From Sandarakinorhabdus sp. (GTDB lineage: Bacteria > Pseudomonadota > Alphaproteobacteria > Sphingomonadales > Sphingomonadaceae), in contig JAIMKW010000004.1 of the NCBI GenBank assembly GCA_020692215.1, forward strand, positions 1 through 64,000: 64,000 nt of DNA, read 5' to 3'. The translations under genes were made by a program, and so were the position numbers. Shown in pieces: positions 29,238-38,213 of the stretch. Below the pieces are notes generated by a model, which made no database searches, was not told where the DNA came from, and saw only the letters and a program-made list of their open reading frames with translations. How positions within the stretch are numbered: position 1 is the stretch's first letter; each line of letters begins with the position of its first letter.

Positions 29238-30116
29238 ATGGGGACGGGCTTCATGGCTTTGCGGAGGGCGCCTTTGGTGCAGCTTGTGGCGGGCCTGCTG
29301 TTGGCAGGCCTGACGGGGGCATGCAGCAAGGCGCCGTCTTCTCCTGTTCCCCTGCCCGACTATCCGCGCCGGATCGTATCGATGAACCCCTGTGCGGATG
29401 CCCTGCTGCAGCCACTGGCCGACCCGTCCCGGATTGTCGCGATCAGCCATTATTCGCAGGATCCGCGCGCAACATCGGTTGATCCTGGATGGGCCAGCCG
29501 GCTTCAGGCGATGGGCGGCACGGCCGAAGAGGTGATCGGCTTGTCGCCCGATCTGGTGATAGCCGGCCCGCATGTTGCGCTTCCCACAATCGAAGCGCTG
29601 GCAAGGCTTGGCATTCCATTGTTGCAACTGCCGGTTGCCAATTCGGTGGAAGAAAGCCTTGCGCAGGTCGCCCTTGTCGGTGAGGCTCTGGGTGAACCGG
29701 CGCGCGCCCAGAAGCTGGCCGATGAAATCCGCGCCGCGGTCGCAGCTGCCGCCCCGCGCGATCCGGCTCGCCCGTCTGCGCTGATCTGGCAGGGTGGCGG
29801 GCTGGTTCCCGGCGCGGGCACGCTGGCCGATGATCTCCTCGCGCGGGCCGGGCTTTCCAATCTCAGCCGCCAGCATGGCCTTGCGATCTGGGATGTGTTG
29901 GGGCTTGAGCGGCTTGTCGCCCTGCCGCCGAACCTGCTGCTGGCCGGCGAAGGCGGCGACAGCCCGGACCGCATGCTGGAGCATCCCGCCACTGCGCGGC
30001 TCGCCGGAATCGTGCGGTCGGAGCCCTTTCCCGGTCAGCTTCTGCACTGCGGCGGCCCAACGATCATCGCTGCGAGCAGGCGGCTGGCCGAAGCGCGTGC
30101 GGGCCTGACACCATGA
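29238..30116 (+). CDS. btuF: Cobalamin ABC transporter substrate-binding lipoprotein
   Basis: The 292-residue protein has a lipobox LLLAGLTGAC, so it is probably tethered rather than free in the periplasm. The mature part is a type III (BtuF/FecB-like) binding protein: RRIVSMNPCADALL, then EEVIGLSPDLVIAGPH and a long central helix (VEESLAQVALVGEALGEPARAQKLADEI). It passes B12 from BtuB to BtuCD. It starts 7 bases after btuB (ATG 29238, or ATG 29253) and overlaps btuC by four bases. Confidence 0.9.
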   Translation: MGTGFMALRRAPLVQLVAGLLLAGLTGACSKAPSSPVPLPDYPRRIVSMNPCADALLQPLADPSRIVAISHYSQDPRATSVDPGWASRLQAMGGTAEEVIGLSPDLVIAGPHVALPTIEALARLGIPLLQLPVANSVEESLAQVALVGEALGEPARAQKLADEIRAAVAAAAPRDPARPSALIWQGGGLVPGAGTLADDLLARAGLSNLSRQHGLAIWDVLGLERLVALPPNLLLAGEGGDSPDRMLEHPATARLAGIVRSEPFPGQLLHCGGPTIIAASRRLAEARAGLTP

Positions 30117-31081
30117 GCGCAATGCAGCGCAACGCCCTTCTTGCAGCAGGGCTTCTGCTTGCCATGCTGCTGTCGCTGATGGCCGGGCCGGTATGGGTGT
30201 CGCCGCTGGAATGGGGGGAGGGCGGCCTGAAGGCCATCATCCTGTTCGAGCTGCGCCTTCCACGCGCAATCCTGGGGGCTGCCATCGGCGCGGGCCTTGG
30301 CCTTGCCGGCGCAGTCATGCAGGGGTTCTTGCGCAATCCGCTGGCCGATCCGGGCTTGTTCGGTGTTTCCAGCAGCGCCGCACTGGGCGCTGTCATTTCA
30401 CTCTATTTCGGGTTTGTCGCGTCTGCACTGCTTCTGCCGCTGTTTGCGCTTGCCGGCGCGGCGCTGGGGATGGCGGCGCTGGCGCTTCTTGTGGGCCGCT
30501 CGGAAAGCCTGATCCTGTTCACGCTGGCTGGGCTCATTCTTGCCAGCCTCACGGGATCGCTGACAGCGCTGATGATCAGCCTTGCGCCGACACCCTTTGC
30601 GACGGCGCAGATCGTCAACTGGCTGATGGGCGCGCTTACCGACAGAAGCTGGGCCGATGTGAAACTGGTCGTCCCGCTGATTGCGCTGGGCAGCTTCATC
30701 CTCGCTGGAACGGCCCGGCCACTCGATACGCTGACGCTGGGGGAAACCGCCGCGCGTTCCATGGGTGTTGATCTGGGGCGGCTGCAGTGGCGCGTGGTTT
30801 TCGGCGTTGGCCTGCTGGTGGGGGCATCGGTTGCGGCAGCCGGGATCATCGGCTTTGTCGGCCTCATCGTTCCGCATCTGGTGCGCCCTTTTGTTGGCTA
30901 TCGCCCCGGCGCGGTGCTGCTGCCTTCGGCGATTGCCGGCGCGCTGCTCGTGGTTCTGGCCGACAGCCTGGTGCGGGTGCTGCCCACTGCATCCGAACTG
31001 CGACTCGGGATTGCAATGTCGCTGTTGGGCACGCCCTTTTTTCTCGCGCTTCTGGTGCGCATGCGGCGGGAACTCGCCTGA
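30113..31081 (+). CDS. btuC: Cobalamin ABC transporter permease (FecCD family)
   Basis: The 322-residue inner-membrane permease has about ten helices. FecCD signatures include RLPRAILGAAIGAGLGLAGAVMQGFLRNPLADPGLFGVSSSAALGA and, near the C-terminus, GIIGFVGLIVPHLVRPFVGYRP, the loop that touches the ATPase. With BtuD and BtuF it carries cobalamin into the cytoplasm. It overlaps btuF by ATGA and btuD by TGATG, so the operon is translationally coupled. Confidence 0.93.
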   Translation: MSAMQRNALLAAGLLLAMLLSLMAGPVWVSPLEWGEGGLKAIILFELRLPRAILGAAIGAGLGLAGAVMQGFLRNPLADPGLFGVSSSAALGAVISLYFGFVASALLLPLFALAGAALGMAALALLVGRSESLILFTLAGLILASLTGSLTALMISLAPTPFATAQIVNWLMGALTDRSWADVKLVVPLIALGSFILAGTARPLDTLTLGETAARSMGVDLGRLQWRVVFGVGLLVGASVAAAGIIGFVGLIVPHLVRPFVGYRPGAVLLPSAIAGALLVVLADSLVRVLPTASELRLGIAMSLLGTPFFLALLVRMRRELA

Positions 31082-31854
31082 TGCACATGCAAATTCATAA
31101 ACTGTCGCTCGCGCTGCGGGGCAGGCCGGTCCTGTGCGATCTGTCCGCCACGCTGCGCCCGGGCCGTGTGACTGTCATTCTGGGCGCCAACGGCGCTGGA
31201 AAGAGCACGCTTCTTTCGTGTCTTGCCGGCCTGCGCCAGCCCGACGCCGGTTCGGTGCAGCTGGGCGGGGTCTCGATTGGCGATATGGATCCGCGCGCGC
31301 GGGGACGGCTTGTAGGGCTGATGCCGCAGCGCGCAGAAATCCACTGGGATGTCGATGTCGAAACGCTGGTCGGGTTGGGCCGTATGCCCCACCGCGGCCG
31401 CTGGGGCCTGACCGAAGCGGACAGCGCCGCAATTGCCTGCGCGATGGCGGCGACCGATATTGCCGCGCTGCGCAGGCGCAAGGCGCTCCGCCTTTCCGGC
31501 GGAGAGCAGGGCAGGGTGCTGCTGGCCCGCGTGCTGGCCGGCGAACCCCGCTGGCTGCTGGCCGACGAGCCGCTGGCCAGCCTCGATCCTGCGCACCAGC
31601 TTGATGTGCTGGACCGCCTGCGTGATGCAGCCCGCGCCGGCGCCGGCGTTGTTGTCGTGCTGCACGATCTCACCCATGCCGCCCGTGTGGCGGATGATGC
31701 CCTCGTTCTGAAGGAAGGCCGCCTGCTTGCCGCAGGCCCGGCTTGCGCTGTGCTTGTGCCAGATGTTCTCGCGCAGGCCTATGGCGTTGCGGTGCATCTG
31801 GCGCGCACAGCCGATGGCGCGCCGATCATCGTGCCAGTTCGCAGGATCGCCTGA
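31081..31854 (+). CDS. btuD: Cobalamin ABC transporter ATP-binding protein
   Basis: The 257-residue ATPase has Walker A GANGAGKST, signature LSGGEQGRVLLAR, Walker B WLLADEPLASLD, and switch histidine VVVVLHDLTHAA. It is closest in type to heme/cobalamin/Fe-siderophore ABC ATPases (HmuV/BtuD), and the operon context settles cobalamin. The true start is ATG 31081 (MHMQIHKLSLAL), overlapping the btuC stop. It is the last gene of the riboswitch-controlled operon. Confidence 0.92.
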   Translation: MHMQIHKLSLALRGRPVLCDLSATLRPGRVTVILGANGAGKSTLLSCLAGLRQPDAGSVQLGGVSIGDMDPRARGRLVGLMPQRAEIHWDVDVETLVGLGRMPHRGRWGLTEADSAAIACAMAATDIAALRRRKALRLSGGEQGRVLLARVLAGEPRWLLADEPLASLDPAHQLDVLDRLRDAARAGAGVVVVLHDLTHAARVADDALVLKEGRLLAAGPACAVLVPDVLAQAYGVAVHLARTADGAPIIVPVRRIA

Positions 31855-31856
31855 CC

Positions 31857-32456
31857 CTATCGTCTTTTGAAGATCAGGATCAGGTTGTTTGCCGGCATGT
31901 CGTGCACGCTATGCAGTTGCAGGCCGACAGCCCCGGCCTCGGCTGCAACCGCTTCCAGCGAGCGCAGGCCCCAGGCCGGGTTGCGGGCTTTCAGGTCTGC
32001 ATCGAAGGCCAGGTTCGAGGCTGCAGTTTCAACCCCGGCGCGGATGTAGGGGCCATAAAGCACCAGCGGGCCGCCAGATGGCAGCAGCCGCGCTGCCCCC
32101 CGCATCAATCCCGGCGTCGCCGCCCAGGGGCTGATGTGGACCATATTGATGCACAGGATCGCATCGGCCTTTTCGAGCGGCCAGTCCTGGGCAGCCGCAT
32201 CGATGGCGACAGGCGGGCGAACATTGGCAAGCCCTTCGTGCACTGCCCAGGCTGCAACAGAGGCCCGTGCATCGGGGTTCGGGTCGCTTGGCTGCCAGGT
32301 GATGCCGGGCAGGGCCTGGGCGAAATGCACGACATGTTCGCCGCTGCCACTTGCGATTTCCAGCACGAGCCCCTGCTTTGGCAGCAGCGTGCGCAACACA
32401 TCCAGAATCGGGCCCCGGTTGCGGAGCGCTGCGGGGGAGGATTGCCGTTCATCCAT
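31857..32456 (-). CDS. DUF938 family SAM-dependent methyltransferase-like protein
   Basis: The 199-residue protein has a class I methyltransferase fold: motif I VLEIASGSGEHVVHFAQALP, then WQPSDPNPDARASV and INMVHISPW. These are typical DUF938 sequences. No substrate is established for the family. It converges with btuD, the stop codons being two bases apart, and follows the yeiH-like gene on the same strand with a 3-base gap, so it is probably co-transcribed with it. Confidence 0.82.
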   Translation of the reverse strand: MDERQSSPAALRNRGPILDVLRTLLPKQGLVLEIASGSGEHVVHFAQALPGITWQPSDPNPDARASVAAWAVHEGLANVRPPVAIDAAAQDWPLEKADAILCINMVHISPWAATPGLMRGAARLLPSGGPLVLYGPYIRAGVETAASNLAFDADLKARNPAWGLRSLEAVAAEAGAVGLQLHSVHDMPANNLILIFKRR

Positions 32457-32459
32457 GCG

Positions 32460-33506
32460 TTACAGCCCCAGAATCAGAATAAGGCCCACCACCACCGCGA
32501 GCTGCCAAAGCGTCTGCAGCCCCAGAGCAACCGCCAGCGAAGGCCTGGCCGCCCGCAGTTCGCCAAAGCCGGTTTTCAGGCCGATCGCACCGACAGCGGC
32601 GGTCAGCAGCCATCCCGCAGTTGTTCCCGCCATTTGCGAAACGGCGGGGGGAAGCAGCGCGGTGGATGTGATCACCGCAAAGATGAAGAACAGCACCAGA
32701 AATGTTGGCGGCCGGATGGCGCGCCACCGCTTGCCAGATTGGCTGCTTTCGCTCTTCCCCAGGAACAGAAACGCAATGGCCATGACAACGGGCAGCAGGC
32801 AGGCAACCCGGATCATCTTGACGGTGACAGCGCGGACTCCCGTTTCCTCTGAAACGGCAAAGCCGGCTCCGGCCACCTGCGCCACATCATGGATAGCCGC
32901 GCCCAGCAGCAGAGCCGTGGCATCGGTTCCAAGGCCAAGCCCGCGCGCAAGGACGGGATAGCCCAGCATCACCGCGGTGGACATGAGCGACACGATCAGG
33001 ATGACCAGCACCGTCTCACGCTCCAGCCCCGGGCGGCGGGGAACGGCAGTGGATGCCGCAAGCGCTGCCGACGCGCCGCAGATTGCAACCGAAGTTGCCG
33101 AAACGGCTGAGAGATCAGCAGGTTGCTTGAGCATGCGGGCAATTGTGAAGCCGCCCACCATTGTGGCGGCAACACTGCCCAGAACCAGCGCAAGCGCCGG
33201 CACCCCCAGCGCCAGTAGATCATCTGCCACAACCCGGAACCCCAGCAGCGCAACGCCCGTGCGCAAAACTGTGGTGGACGTGAACGCGATCCCGGCGGCG
33301 GCCCATGCCGTCAGACGGGGCAAGGCGAGGCGAACCCCCATCCCCAACGCCAGGACAACGAGCATGGCCGGAACACCGGCAAGAGCATTCGACAGGATGG
33401 CGAGCTTTGCGAGGACTGCGCACAAGGCAATGCCGGCAAGCGACGCCGGCGTTGCCCATGCCGGCGCTTTGCGTCTGACTGTGCTGGGGGGGGAAGGTTG
33501 ATCCAC
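32460..33506 (-). CDS. YeiH family (UPF0324) putative membrane exporter
   Basis: The 348-residue inner-membrane protein has about 10 helices. Family motifs include LVLALGMGVRL, TVLRTGVALLGFRV, SATSVAICGASAALA and LLLGAAIHDVAQVAGAGF. The family is annotated as putative sulfate or sulfonate exporter, mostly by genetic association. The C-terminal GLKTGFGELR is also typical. It lies upstream of the DUF938 gene on the same strand. The substrate is not proven. Confidence 0.82.
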   Translation of the reverse strand: MDQPSPPSTVRRKAPAWATPASLAGIALCAVLAKLAILSNALAGVPAMLVVLALGMGVRLALPRLTAWAAAGIAFTSTTVLRTGVALLGFRVVADDLLALGVPALALVLGSVAATMVGGFTIARMLKQPADLSAVSATSVAICGASAALAASTAVPRRPGLERETVLVILIVSLMSTAVMLGYPVLARGLGLGTDATALLLGAAIHDVAQVAGAGFAVSEETGVRAVTVKMIRVACLLPVVMAIAFLFLGKSESSQSGKRWRAIRPPTFLVLFFIFAVITSTALLPPAVSQMAGTTAGWLLTAAVGAIGLKTGFGELRAARPSLAVALGLQTLWQLAVVVGLILILGL

Positions 33507-33583
33507 CTTGCCCCCCTAGACCAGGTTCCGGCTTTGTGGAATCGTCTGCTTGGAAATTGCGTGGGGAAAATCCAGCCCGGATT

Positions 33584-34069
33584 TCAGCCCGGCCCGGTGC
33601 CCGCCCGATAGCGCGCAAGGCCATCCTCGATCACACGGGCAATATCCACCCGCTCGGCGGGCGAAAGAAACCGCCCAACAGGATGCCGTGCGCCATGGGC
33701 CTTCAGCCACAAGCGGTTCTGGTTGTTTGCCAGTTGTTCCAGCTCCACCTGCGCCCAATGGGGTTGCAGCCGTGTGCTGCGTGCGGCGCCATGGGCGGCT
33801 ATCCGAACCAGTTCCAGCCCATCGGAATCGAGCCGCAGATGTTCCGATTCCCGGCCTGATCGATAGGACGCGCGCAGGGCCCACCACAACAGAGCGATAT
33901 CGGCCAGCATGAAGGGAAGGATGGGCCAAGCCCCCAGCACCAGGAATCGAACGCCCATCAACAGGAAAATTGCCGCTACGCCTGCGATCATCAGCCGGAA
34001 GTGGCGCCGATCGAGCGACCGGTTTGGCCTCAGCTCCAGATCGAAAATCGCAGGCTTGCCGTTGTGCAT
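33584..34069 (-). CDS. DUF2244 family membrane protein
   Basis: The 161-residue protein begins FDLELRPNRSLDRRHFRLMI, the typical DUF2244 start, has two adjacent transmembrane helices (AGVAAIFLLMGVRFLVLG and FMLADIALLWWALRASY), and a C-terminal domain with LWLKAHGARHPVGRFLSPAERVDIARVIEDGL. Members in alphaproteobacteria are of unknown function. The ATG at 34069 is 21 bases from the divergent nth start, so both promoters must be very compact or lie inside the neighbouring genes. A longer antisense frame continuing to 34705 is an artefact over nth. Confidence 0.82.
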   Translation of the reverse strand: MHNGKPAIFDLELRPNRSLDRRHFRLMIAGVAAIFLLMGVRFLVLGAWPILPFMLADIALLWWALRASYRSGRESEHLRLDSDGLELVRIAAHGAARSTRLQPHWAQVELEQLANNQNRLWLKAHGARHPVGRFLSPAERVDIARVIEDGLARYRAGTGPG

Positions 34070-34090
34070 GGAGCCTGCTGTAGCAAGAGC

Positions 34091-34834
34091 ATGACGCCAC
34101 CTCCACGCGGCAAGATGTCTGGAAACGGGGCTCCCCCGAAGAAACCAGCGCGCCGCCGGTTTCCAAAAGCCGATGCCGAAGCCATCTTCGATACGCTGGG
34201 GGGCGCAAACCCCGCGCCGAAAACCGAACTGGATTTCGTGAACCCCTATACGCTTCTGGTGGCAGTCGTGCTTTCCGCGCAGGCAACCGACGCCGGGGTG
34301 AACAAGGCCACGCGGCGGCTCTTTCAGGAAGTGCAGGATCCTGCCGCCATGCTGGCGCTTGGGCTGGATGGCCTGAAGGCCCACATCCGCACCATCGGCC
34401 TGTTCAACGCCAAGGCGGCCAATGTGATCCGCCTTTCGGAACAGTTGATCGAGCGGCATGGCGGGCAAGTGCCTGCCGACAGGGCAGCGCTGGAGGCTCT
34501 GGCCGGCGTTGGCCGCAAGACCGCCAACGTCGTTCTGAATGAAGCCTTTGGCGAGCACACGCTGGCGGTGGATACCCATGTGTTCCGGGTGGCGCGGCGG
34601 ATCGGCTTTTCGGCGGCCACAACGCCCGAAGCCGTCGAGCGGGATATCCTTCCCCTGGTTCCAGCGCGCTGGGGCCGGGAAGCCCACCATCTTCTGATCC
34701 TGCACGGGCGCTACCTGTGCAAGGCGCGGACGCCTGAATGCTGGCGTTGCCCGATCGCGGCCTGGTGCCGCTTCAAGGGCAAGACAGCGCCCCCCGCATT
34801 AATGCAGCGTTCAGCAAAAAAGGCAGACGCCTGA
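34091..34834 (+). CDS. nth: Endonuclease III, DNA glycosylase/AP lyase
   Basis: The 247-residue enzyme removes oxidised pyrimidines and cuts at abasic sites. The helix-hairpin-helix LAGVGRKTANVVL carries the catalytic lysine K143, and D161 in VDTHVFRVARRIG is the second catalytic residue, 18 residues away as in E. coli Nth. The iron-sulfur cluster ligands are in CKARTPECWRCPIAAWC (C-X6-C-X2-C-X5-C). The N-terminal 25 residues are a basic extension. It sits divergent from the DUF2244 gene, and a small lipoprotein gene follows within 25 bases. Confidence 0.95.
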   Translation: MTPPPRGKMSGNGAPPKKPARRRFPKADAEAIFDTLGGANPAPKTELDFVNPYTLLVAVVLSAQATDAGVNKATRRLFQEVQDPAAMLALGLDGLKAHIRTIGLFNAKAANVIRLSEQLIERHGGQVPADRAALEALAGVGRKTANVVLNEAFGEHTLAVDTHVFRVARRIGFSAATTPEAVERDILPLVPARWGREAHHLLILHGRYLCKARTPECWRCPIAAWCRFKGKTAPPALMQRSAKKADA

Positions 34835-34858
34835 GCTTTGCCGATGGGGAGAATGCCG

Positions 34859-35266
34859 GTGCGCCTTCATGCAATTTCCTTGCTCGCAGGGGCCGCTATG
34901 GCCGTGGCCGGATGCACGCAGGACGACAGGCCCGCAGTTGCGCAGCAGACGATGATTCCGGCTGGTGAGCCAGTCAACTGCATCACGCTGAGCCAGCTTC
35001 GGCAAACCCGCGTGATCGATGACCAGACCATCGATTTCATCCTGCACGACGGCACGATCCTGCGGAACACGCTGCCCAGCCGTTGCCCCAGCCTGGGGTT
35101 CGAGCGGGCGTTCAGCTATTCGACATCCATCAATCGGCTGTGCAACGTGGATATCATCACCGTTGTGAACCAGGGCGGCGGGCCACGGCGCGGCGCATCG
35201 TGCGGATTGGGCATGTTTGTGCCGGTAAAGCCGGCCGATGCGCCGGCTGAAACGGCACAGCGCTAG
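34859..35266 (+). CDS. Small putative lipoprotein, unknown function
   Basis: The predicted product is 135 residues with a lipoprotein signal peptide (SLLAGAAMAVAGC). The mature region contains VNCITLSQLRQTRVIDDQTIDFILHDGTILRNTLP and four cysteines that could pair in the periplasm. Similar small proteins of sphingomonads are annotated as hypothetical. The GTG at 34859 is chosen because GGGGAG lies seven bases upstream; ATG at 34844 or 34853 is also in frame. It is probably co-transcribed with nth. It converges with the TonB-like gene. Confidence 0.65.
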   Translation: MRLHAISLLAGAAMAVAGCTQDDRPAVAQQTMIPAGEPVNCITLSQLRQTRVIDDQTIDFILHDGTILRNTLPSRCPSLGFERAFSYSTSINRLCNVDIITVVNQGGGPRRGASCGLGMFVPVKPADAPAETAQR

Positions 35267-35282
35267 CCTGCGGTTCCGCGGC

Positions 35283-35996
35283 TCAGCGCCGCGGTTCCAG
35301 CCACCAATCCTGCCGCCATCCGGCGATATCGCTGACCGGCTGGCCGCGTGCGTCGCGCGCTGGCCGGTATCGAAACCGCTCCTCGATCAGGCGGCACGTC
35401 GTGGCGTCGATGTCAGGGTGCCCGCTGGATTGCCGCACCCGGCAACGGTGAACCGTGCCATCGGGTCGTACATCGAAGTGGACGATGACGGAGCCGCCCT
35501 GTCCGGCCCGGTTGGCGCGGGGCGGATAGTCCGAGCGTTCGATGCGTCCACTCAGCCAGCGGGCGCGCACGATGCCGCCCCCACCGGCGCCGCTCCCTGC
35601 GCTGCCACTGCCTGTGCCAGCGCCCTCGCCCTTGCTGCCGCTTCCGGCGGCTGGCGTATCGGCTGCACCGGCTACGGTTTCTAAGCCTTCGGAAGCGGCC
35701 GGAGCCACTGGCTGAGGTTCGGGCTGCTCGATCCGGATGATCGGTTCGGGAACTACCAGATTGATAGGGACTGCCGCTTCGCTGGGTGAAGCCTCAGCCC
35801 CCTCGGGCTCCTGCTCAGCTTCGGAGGGCGGCTCGGCTTCGGCCTCAGGCAGATCGACTATGACCATGGCATCGGGTGGCTGAAGCATCGTTCGCGTGGT
35901 TGGCAGCATCAGCAGAAGCAACAGCAGGGCGTGCGCCAACCCAATTGCCGCCAATATGGCCATCTGCCTTGGGCGGTTGTGGGCATCCTCGATCAC
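35283..35996 (-). CDS. TonB-family energy transducer
   Basis: The 237-residue protein has a single N-terminal membrane anchor (LAAIGLAHALLLLLLMLP), an acidic Pro/Glu-rich periplasmic linker (residues about 45-110), a Gly/Ser-rich hinge, and a C-terminal TonB domain (DYPPRANRAGQGGSVIVHFDVRPDGTVHRCRVRQSSGHPDIDATTC). The linker is negatively charged rather than Lys/Pro-rich as in classic TonB. It could energise one or more of the four receptors in this window. No exbB or exbD lies beside it. The 200 bases between it and lexA hold no gene I can support. Confidence 0.85.
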   Translation of the reverse strand: MIEDAHNRPRQMAILAAIGLAHALLLLLLMLPTTRTMLQPPDAMVIVDLPEAEAEPPSEAEQEPEGAEASPSEAAVPINLVVPEPIIRIEQPEPQPVAPAASEGLETVAGAADTPAAGSGSKGEGAGTGSGSAGSGAGGGGIVRARWLSGRIERSDYPPRANRAGQGGSVIVHFDVRPDGTVHRCRVRQSSGHPDIDATTCRLIEERFRYRPARDARGQPVSDIAGWRQDWWLEPRR

Positions 35997-36197
35997 GACG
36001 CAGAGGATATGGCGGGCGCACCGCCGCGTTCAACTGCCAGTGTCATACCATGGCCCGATGCGGAAGACTCATCGGGTTCGGCCTGTTGGCCGGCGCACGG
36101 TCGCGCGCTCGGCGTACCGACGATGAAAGTCAGGCCATGGCCATCGGGGCCTGCTATCATCCGGGCTTTCGGGCATTTGTCCGAACCGCGAACACCA

Positions 36198-36890
36198 TCA
36201 GTAGCGGCGCAATAACCCCGCAAGCTTCCCTTGGATCTTCACGCGGGATGGCAGATAACGCTGCGGATCATAGGCTGCATTGGCGGGATCCAGCCGGATC
36301 ATGCCCTTTTCCCGGTGCAGATACTTGAGCGTCGCTTCCGCATTGTCGATCAGGGCGACGACGATATCGCCATCCCGGGCCTCGTCGCATTTGCGGATGA
36401 GCGCGAAATCCCCGTCGAAGATTCCCGCGTCAACCATCGAGTCGCCCGAGACTTCCAGCGCATAATGTTCACCGGGGCCCAGCAATGCCGCCGGAACGGC
36501 GAGTTGCGCATGATCCTCAATGGCTTCGATCGGCAGGCCCGCTGCAATTCGACCGACCAGCGGAACGGCAAGAGAGGGGGCTTCGGAGGTGCCGCCGGCG
36601 AGGTTGGCGGCAGACCGGCGCGCACGCGCTGCGGCTATATCGCTCACACCGGTGCTTCGGCTGGTGGGTGCCGCATCTTCGGGCAGGCGCATCACTTCCA
36701 GCGCGCGAGCGCGGTTGGGCAGGCGCCGCAGAAACTGCCGCTCTTCCAGTGCGCCAATCAGGCGGTGCACACCGGACTTCGATTTCAGATCGAGTGCGTC
36801 CTTCATTTCCTCGAAGGATGGCGAGACCCCGGTTTCGGCCAGGCGATCCTGGATGAAAAGCAGAAGTTCATGTTGCTTGACCGTGAGCAT
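36198..36890 (-). CDS. lexA: LexA repressor
   Basis: The 230-residue protein is the SOS master repressor. The N-terminal winged helix begins [29 protein letters not shown]. The self-cleavage site is A117-G118 in RIAAGLP, with catalytic S151 (SGDSM) and K189 (ATLKY). A 35-residue linker joins the two domains, as in other alphaproteobacteria. GAGGAG lies upstream of the ATG as a good ribosome-binding site. It has its own autoregulated promoter with four GAAC half-sites (36935-36970), although moeA lies just upstream on the same strand. Confidence 0.97.
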   Translation of the reverse strand: MLTVKQHELLLFIQDRLAETGVSPSFEEMKDALDLKSKSGVHRLIGALEERQFLRRLPNRARALEVMRLPEDAAPTSRSTGVSDIAAARARRSAANLAGGTSEAPSLAVPLVGRIAAGLPIEAIEDHAQLAVPAALLGPGEHYALEVSGDSMVDAGIFDGDFALIRKCDEARDGDIVVALIDNAEATLKYLHREKGMIRLDPANAAYDPQRYLPSRVKIQGKLAGLLRRY

Positions 36891-36934
36891 CCCGCATCTC
36901 CTCAGGTTCCTGCCTGCCTGTGACGGCCTGCGTG

Positions 36935-36977
36935 GAACATGAAAAGAACATTAGGGGAACCAAGCGGAACAAGTCAA
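36935..36977 (-). promoter_or_regulatory. lexA promoter with an array of LexA half-sites
   Basis: Four GAAC half-sites on the plus strand start at 36935, 36946, 36957 and 36967. The first three are spaced by exactly seven bases, giving two overlapping perfect GAAC-N7-GAAC boxes; the fourth is spaced by six. On the minus strand a -35 TTGACT (36972-36977) and a -10 TAATGT (36948-36953), 18 bp apart, lie across the array. This is strong evidence for autoregulation. Confidence 0.88.
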
Positions 36978-36994
36978 GTGGGTAGTCAGCAGCT

Positions 36995-38212
36995 TCAGAG
37001 ACTTAGCACCGGCACGATCTCGCCCGCGTTCAAAGCGGGTGCATTTTCGGGTCGGATCAGCAGCGCATTTGCGCCTGCAAGCACCGATAGCAACGAACTG
37101 TCCTGCCTTGGGGCGGGCGTTATGGTCGGCCCATCCGGACCGGATTGCACAGTCGCCCGCATGAAATCCCGCCTTGATCCGTTGGGCGGCAGCCCGACTG
37201 CAGAGGTTGCCGTTTCCAGCCTGTCGTGCGGGGAGCGGTCTCCGGCCAGATAACGCAGCAGTGGGCCAAGGAAAATGCGAGCGCACACAAAGGCGGACAC
37301 CGGGTTGCCCGGCAAGCCCACCACGAGCATTGCGTCGGCGCCTTCGCCAAGCCGGCCCGCCAGCAGGGGCTTGCCCGGTCGGATGGCAACCTTCCAGAAA
37401 TCGATGGCGGCACCCTCCCCTTCAAGGACAGGCTTCACCAGATCATGGTCCCCTACCGACGCCCCGCCGATTGTCACCAGCAGATCATGGCTGCGTGCGG
37501 ACCGGATGGCAGCGGCGAGGGCTGCACGCTTGTCGGGGACAATCCCGAAATCCGTTACATCGGCGCCGAAGCTGCGCAGCAGGGCTGCAATCATCAAGGC
37601 ATTGGACCCGATGATCTGCCCTGCCGCAGGCGCAGTTCCGGGCGCAACCAGTTCGTCGCCGGTCGACAGCAGCGCAACGCGCGGACGGCGGTGCACGCTG
37701 ACAGTTTTATGCCCCGCGGCCGCCACCAGCCCCAGTCGTGCAGGGCTCAGCCTGTCTCCAGCCCGGGCGATCGGCGCGCCTTCGGCAAAGTCTATCCCGC
37801 GCCGCCGGATATGCGCGCCGATACCCGGTGGCCCCGAAACCGGAAAGGCGACAGACCCGCGATCGACAACTGCATCTTCCTGCACCGCAACGGTATCGGC
37901 TCCTGCCGGCAGATGTGCGCCCGTGAAGATTCGTGCTGCCTCGCCCTGGGCGATTGCGATGCCCAGTGGCCGTCCGGCCGCCGATTCCCCCACCAATCTC
38001 AACGGCCCCGGAAGATCGCCAAAGCGCAGCGCGTATCCGTCCATTGCGCTCACATCTGCCGGAGGCTGGGTCAGCCGCGCAGCAATATCCCCGGCGAGGT
38101 GCCGGCCCTCGGCATCCAGGATCGTGCGCTGTTCGGCTGGAAGCGGGCTGGTGAGCGCAAGCAGCCTGTCGAGTGCGGTGTCGAAAGGCAGGAGACCGCC
38201 TGAAGACGCCAC
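36995..38212 (-). CDS. moeA: Molybdopterin molybdenumtransferase
   Basis: The 405-residue enzyme inserts molybdate into adenylylated molybdopterin to make the molybdenum cofactor. Characteristic sequence: DVSAMDGYALRF, PVSGPPGIGAHIRRRGIDFAEG, VALLSTGDELV, IGSNALMIAALLRSFGAD, TIGGASVGDHDLVKPVL and VVGLPGNPVSAFVCARIF. The length is standard. It follows moaC with a one-base gap and ends the trp-moa operon before the lexA promoter. Confidence 0.96.
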   Translation of the reverse strand: MASSGGLLPFDTALDRLLALTSPLPAEQRTILDAEGRHLAGDIAARLTQPPADVSAMDGYALRFGDLPGPLRLVGESAAGRPLGIAIAQGEAARIFTGAHLPAGADTVAVQEDAVVDRGSVAFPVSGPPGIGAHIRRRGIDFAEGAPIARAGDRLSPARLGLVAAAGHKTVSVHRRPRVALLSTGDELVAPGTAPAAGQIIGSNALMIAALLRSFGADVTDFGIVPDKRAALAAAIRSARSHDLLVTIGGASVGDHDLVKPVLEGEGAAIDFWKVAIRPGKPLLAGRLGEGADAMLVVGLPGNPVSAFVCARIFLGPLLRYLAGDRSPHDRLETATSAVGLPPNGSRRDFMRATVQSGPDGPTITPAPRQDSSLLSVLAGANALLIRPENAPALNAGEIVPVLSL

Positions 38213-38213
38213 G

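Noticed and set aside
27113..29329. A 738-codon minus-strand open frame opposite btuB and the riboswitch
   Set aside because: It overlaps the well-supported btuB reading frame and the riboswitch; the protein shows no domain.
26776..31854. tRNA-Val next to the btu operon as an island insertion site
   Set aside because: No integrase, no repeat of the tRNA 3' end and no change in base composition was seen. The riboswitch and operon look native.
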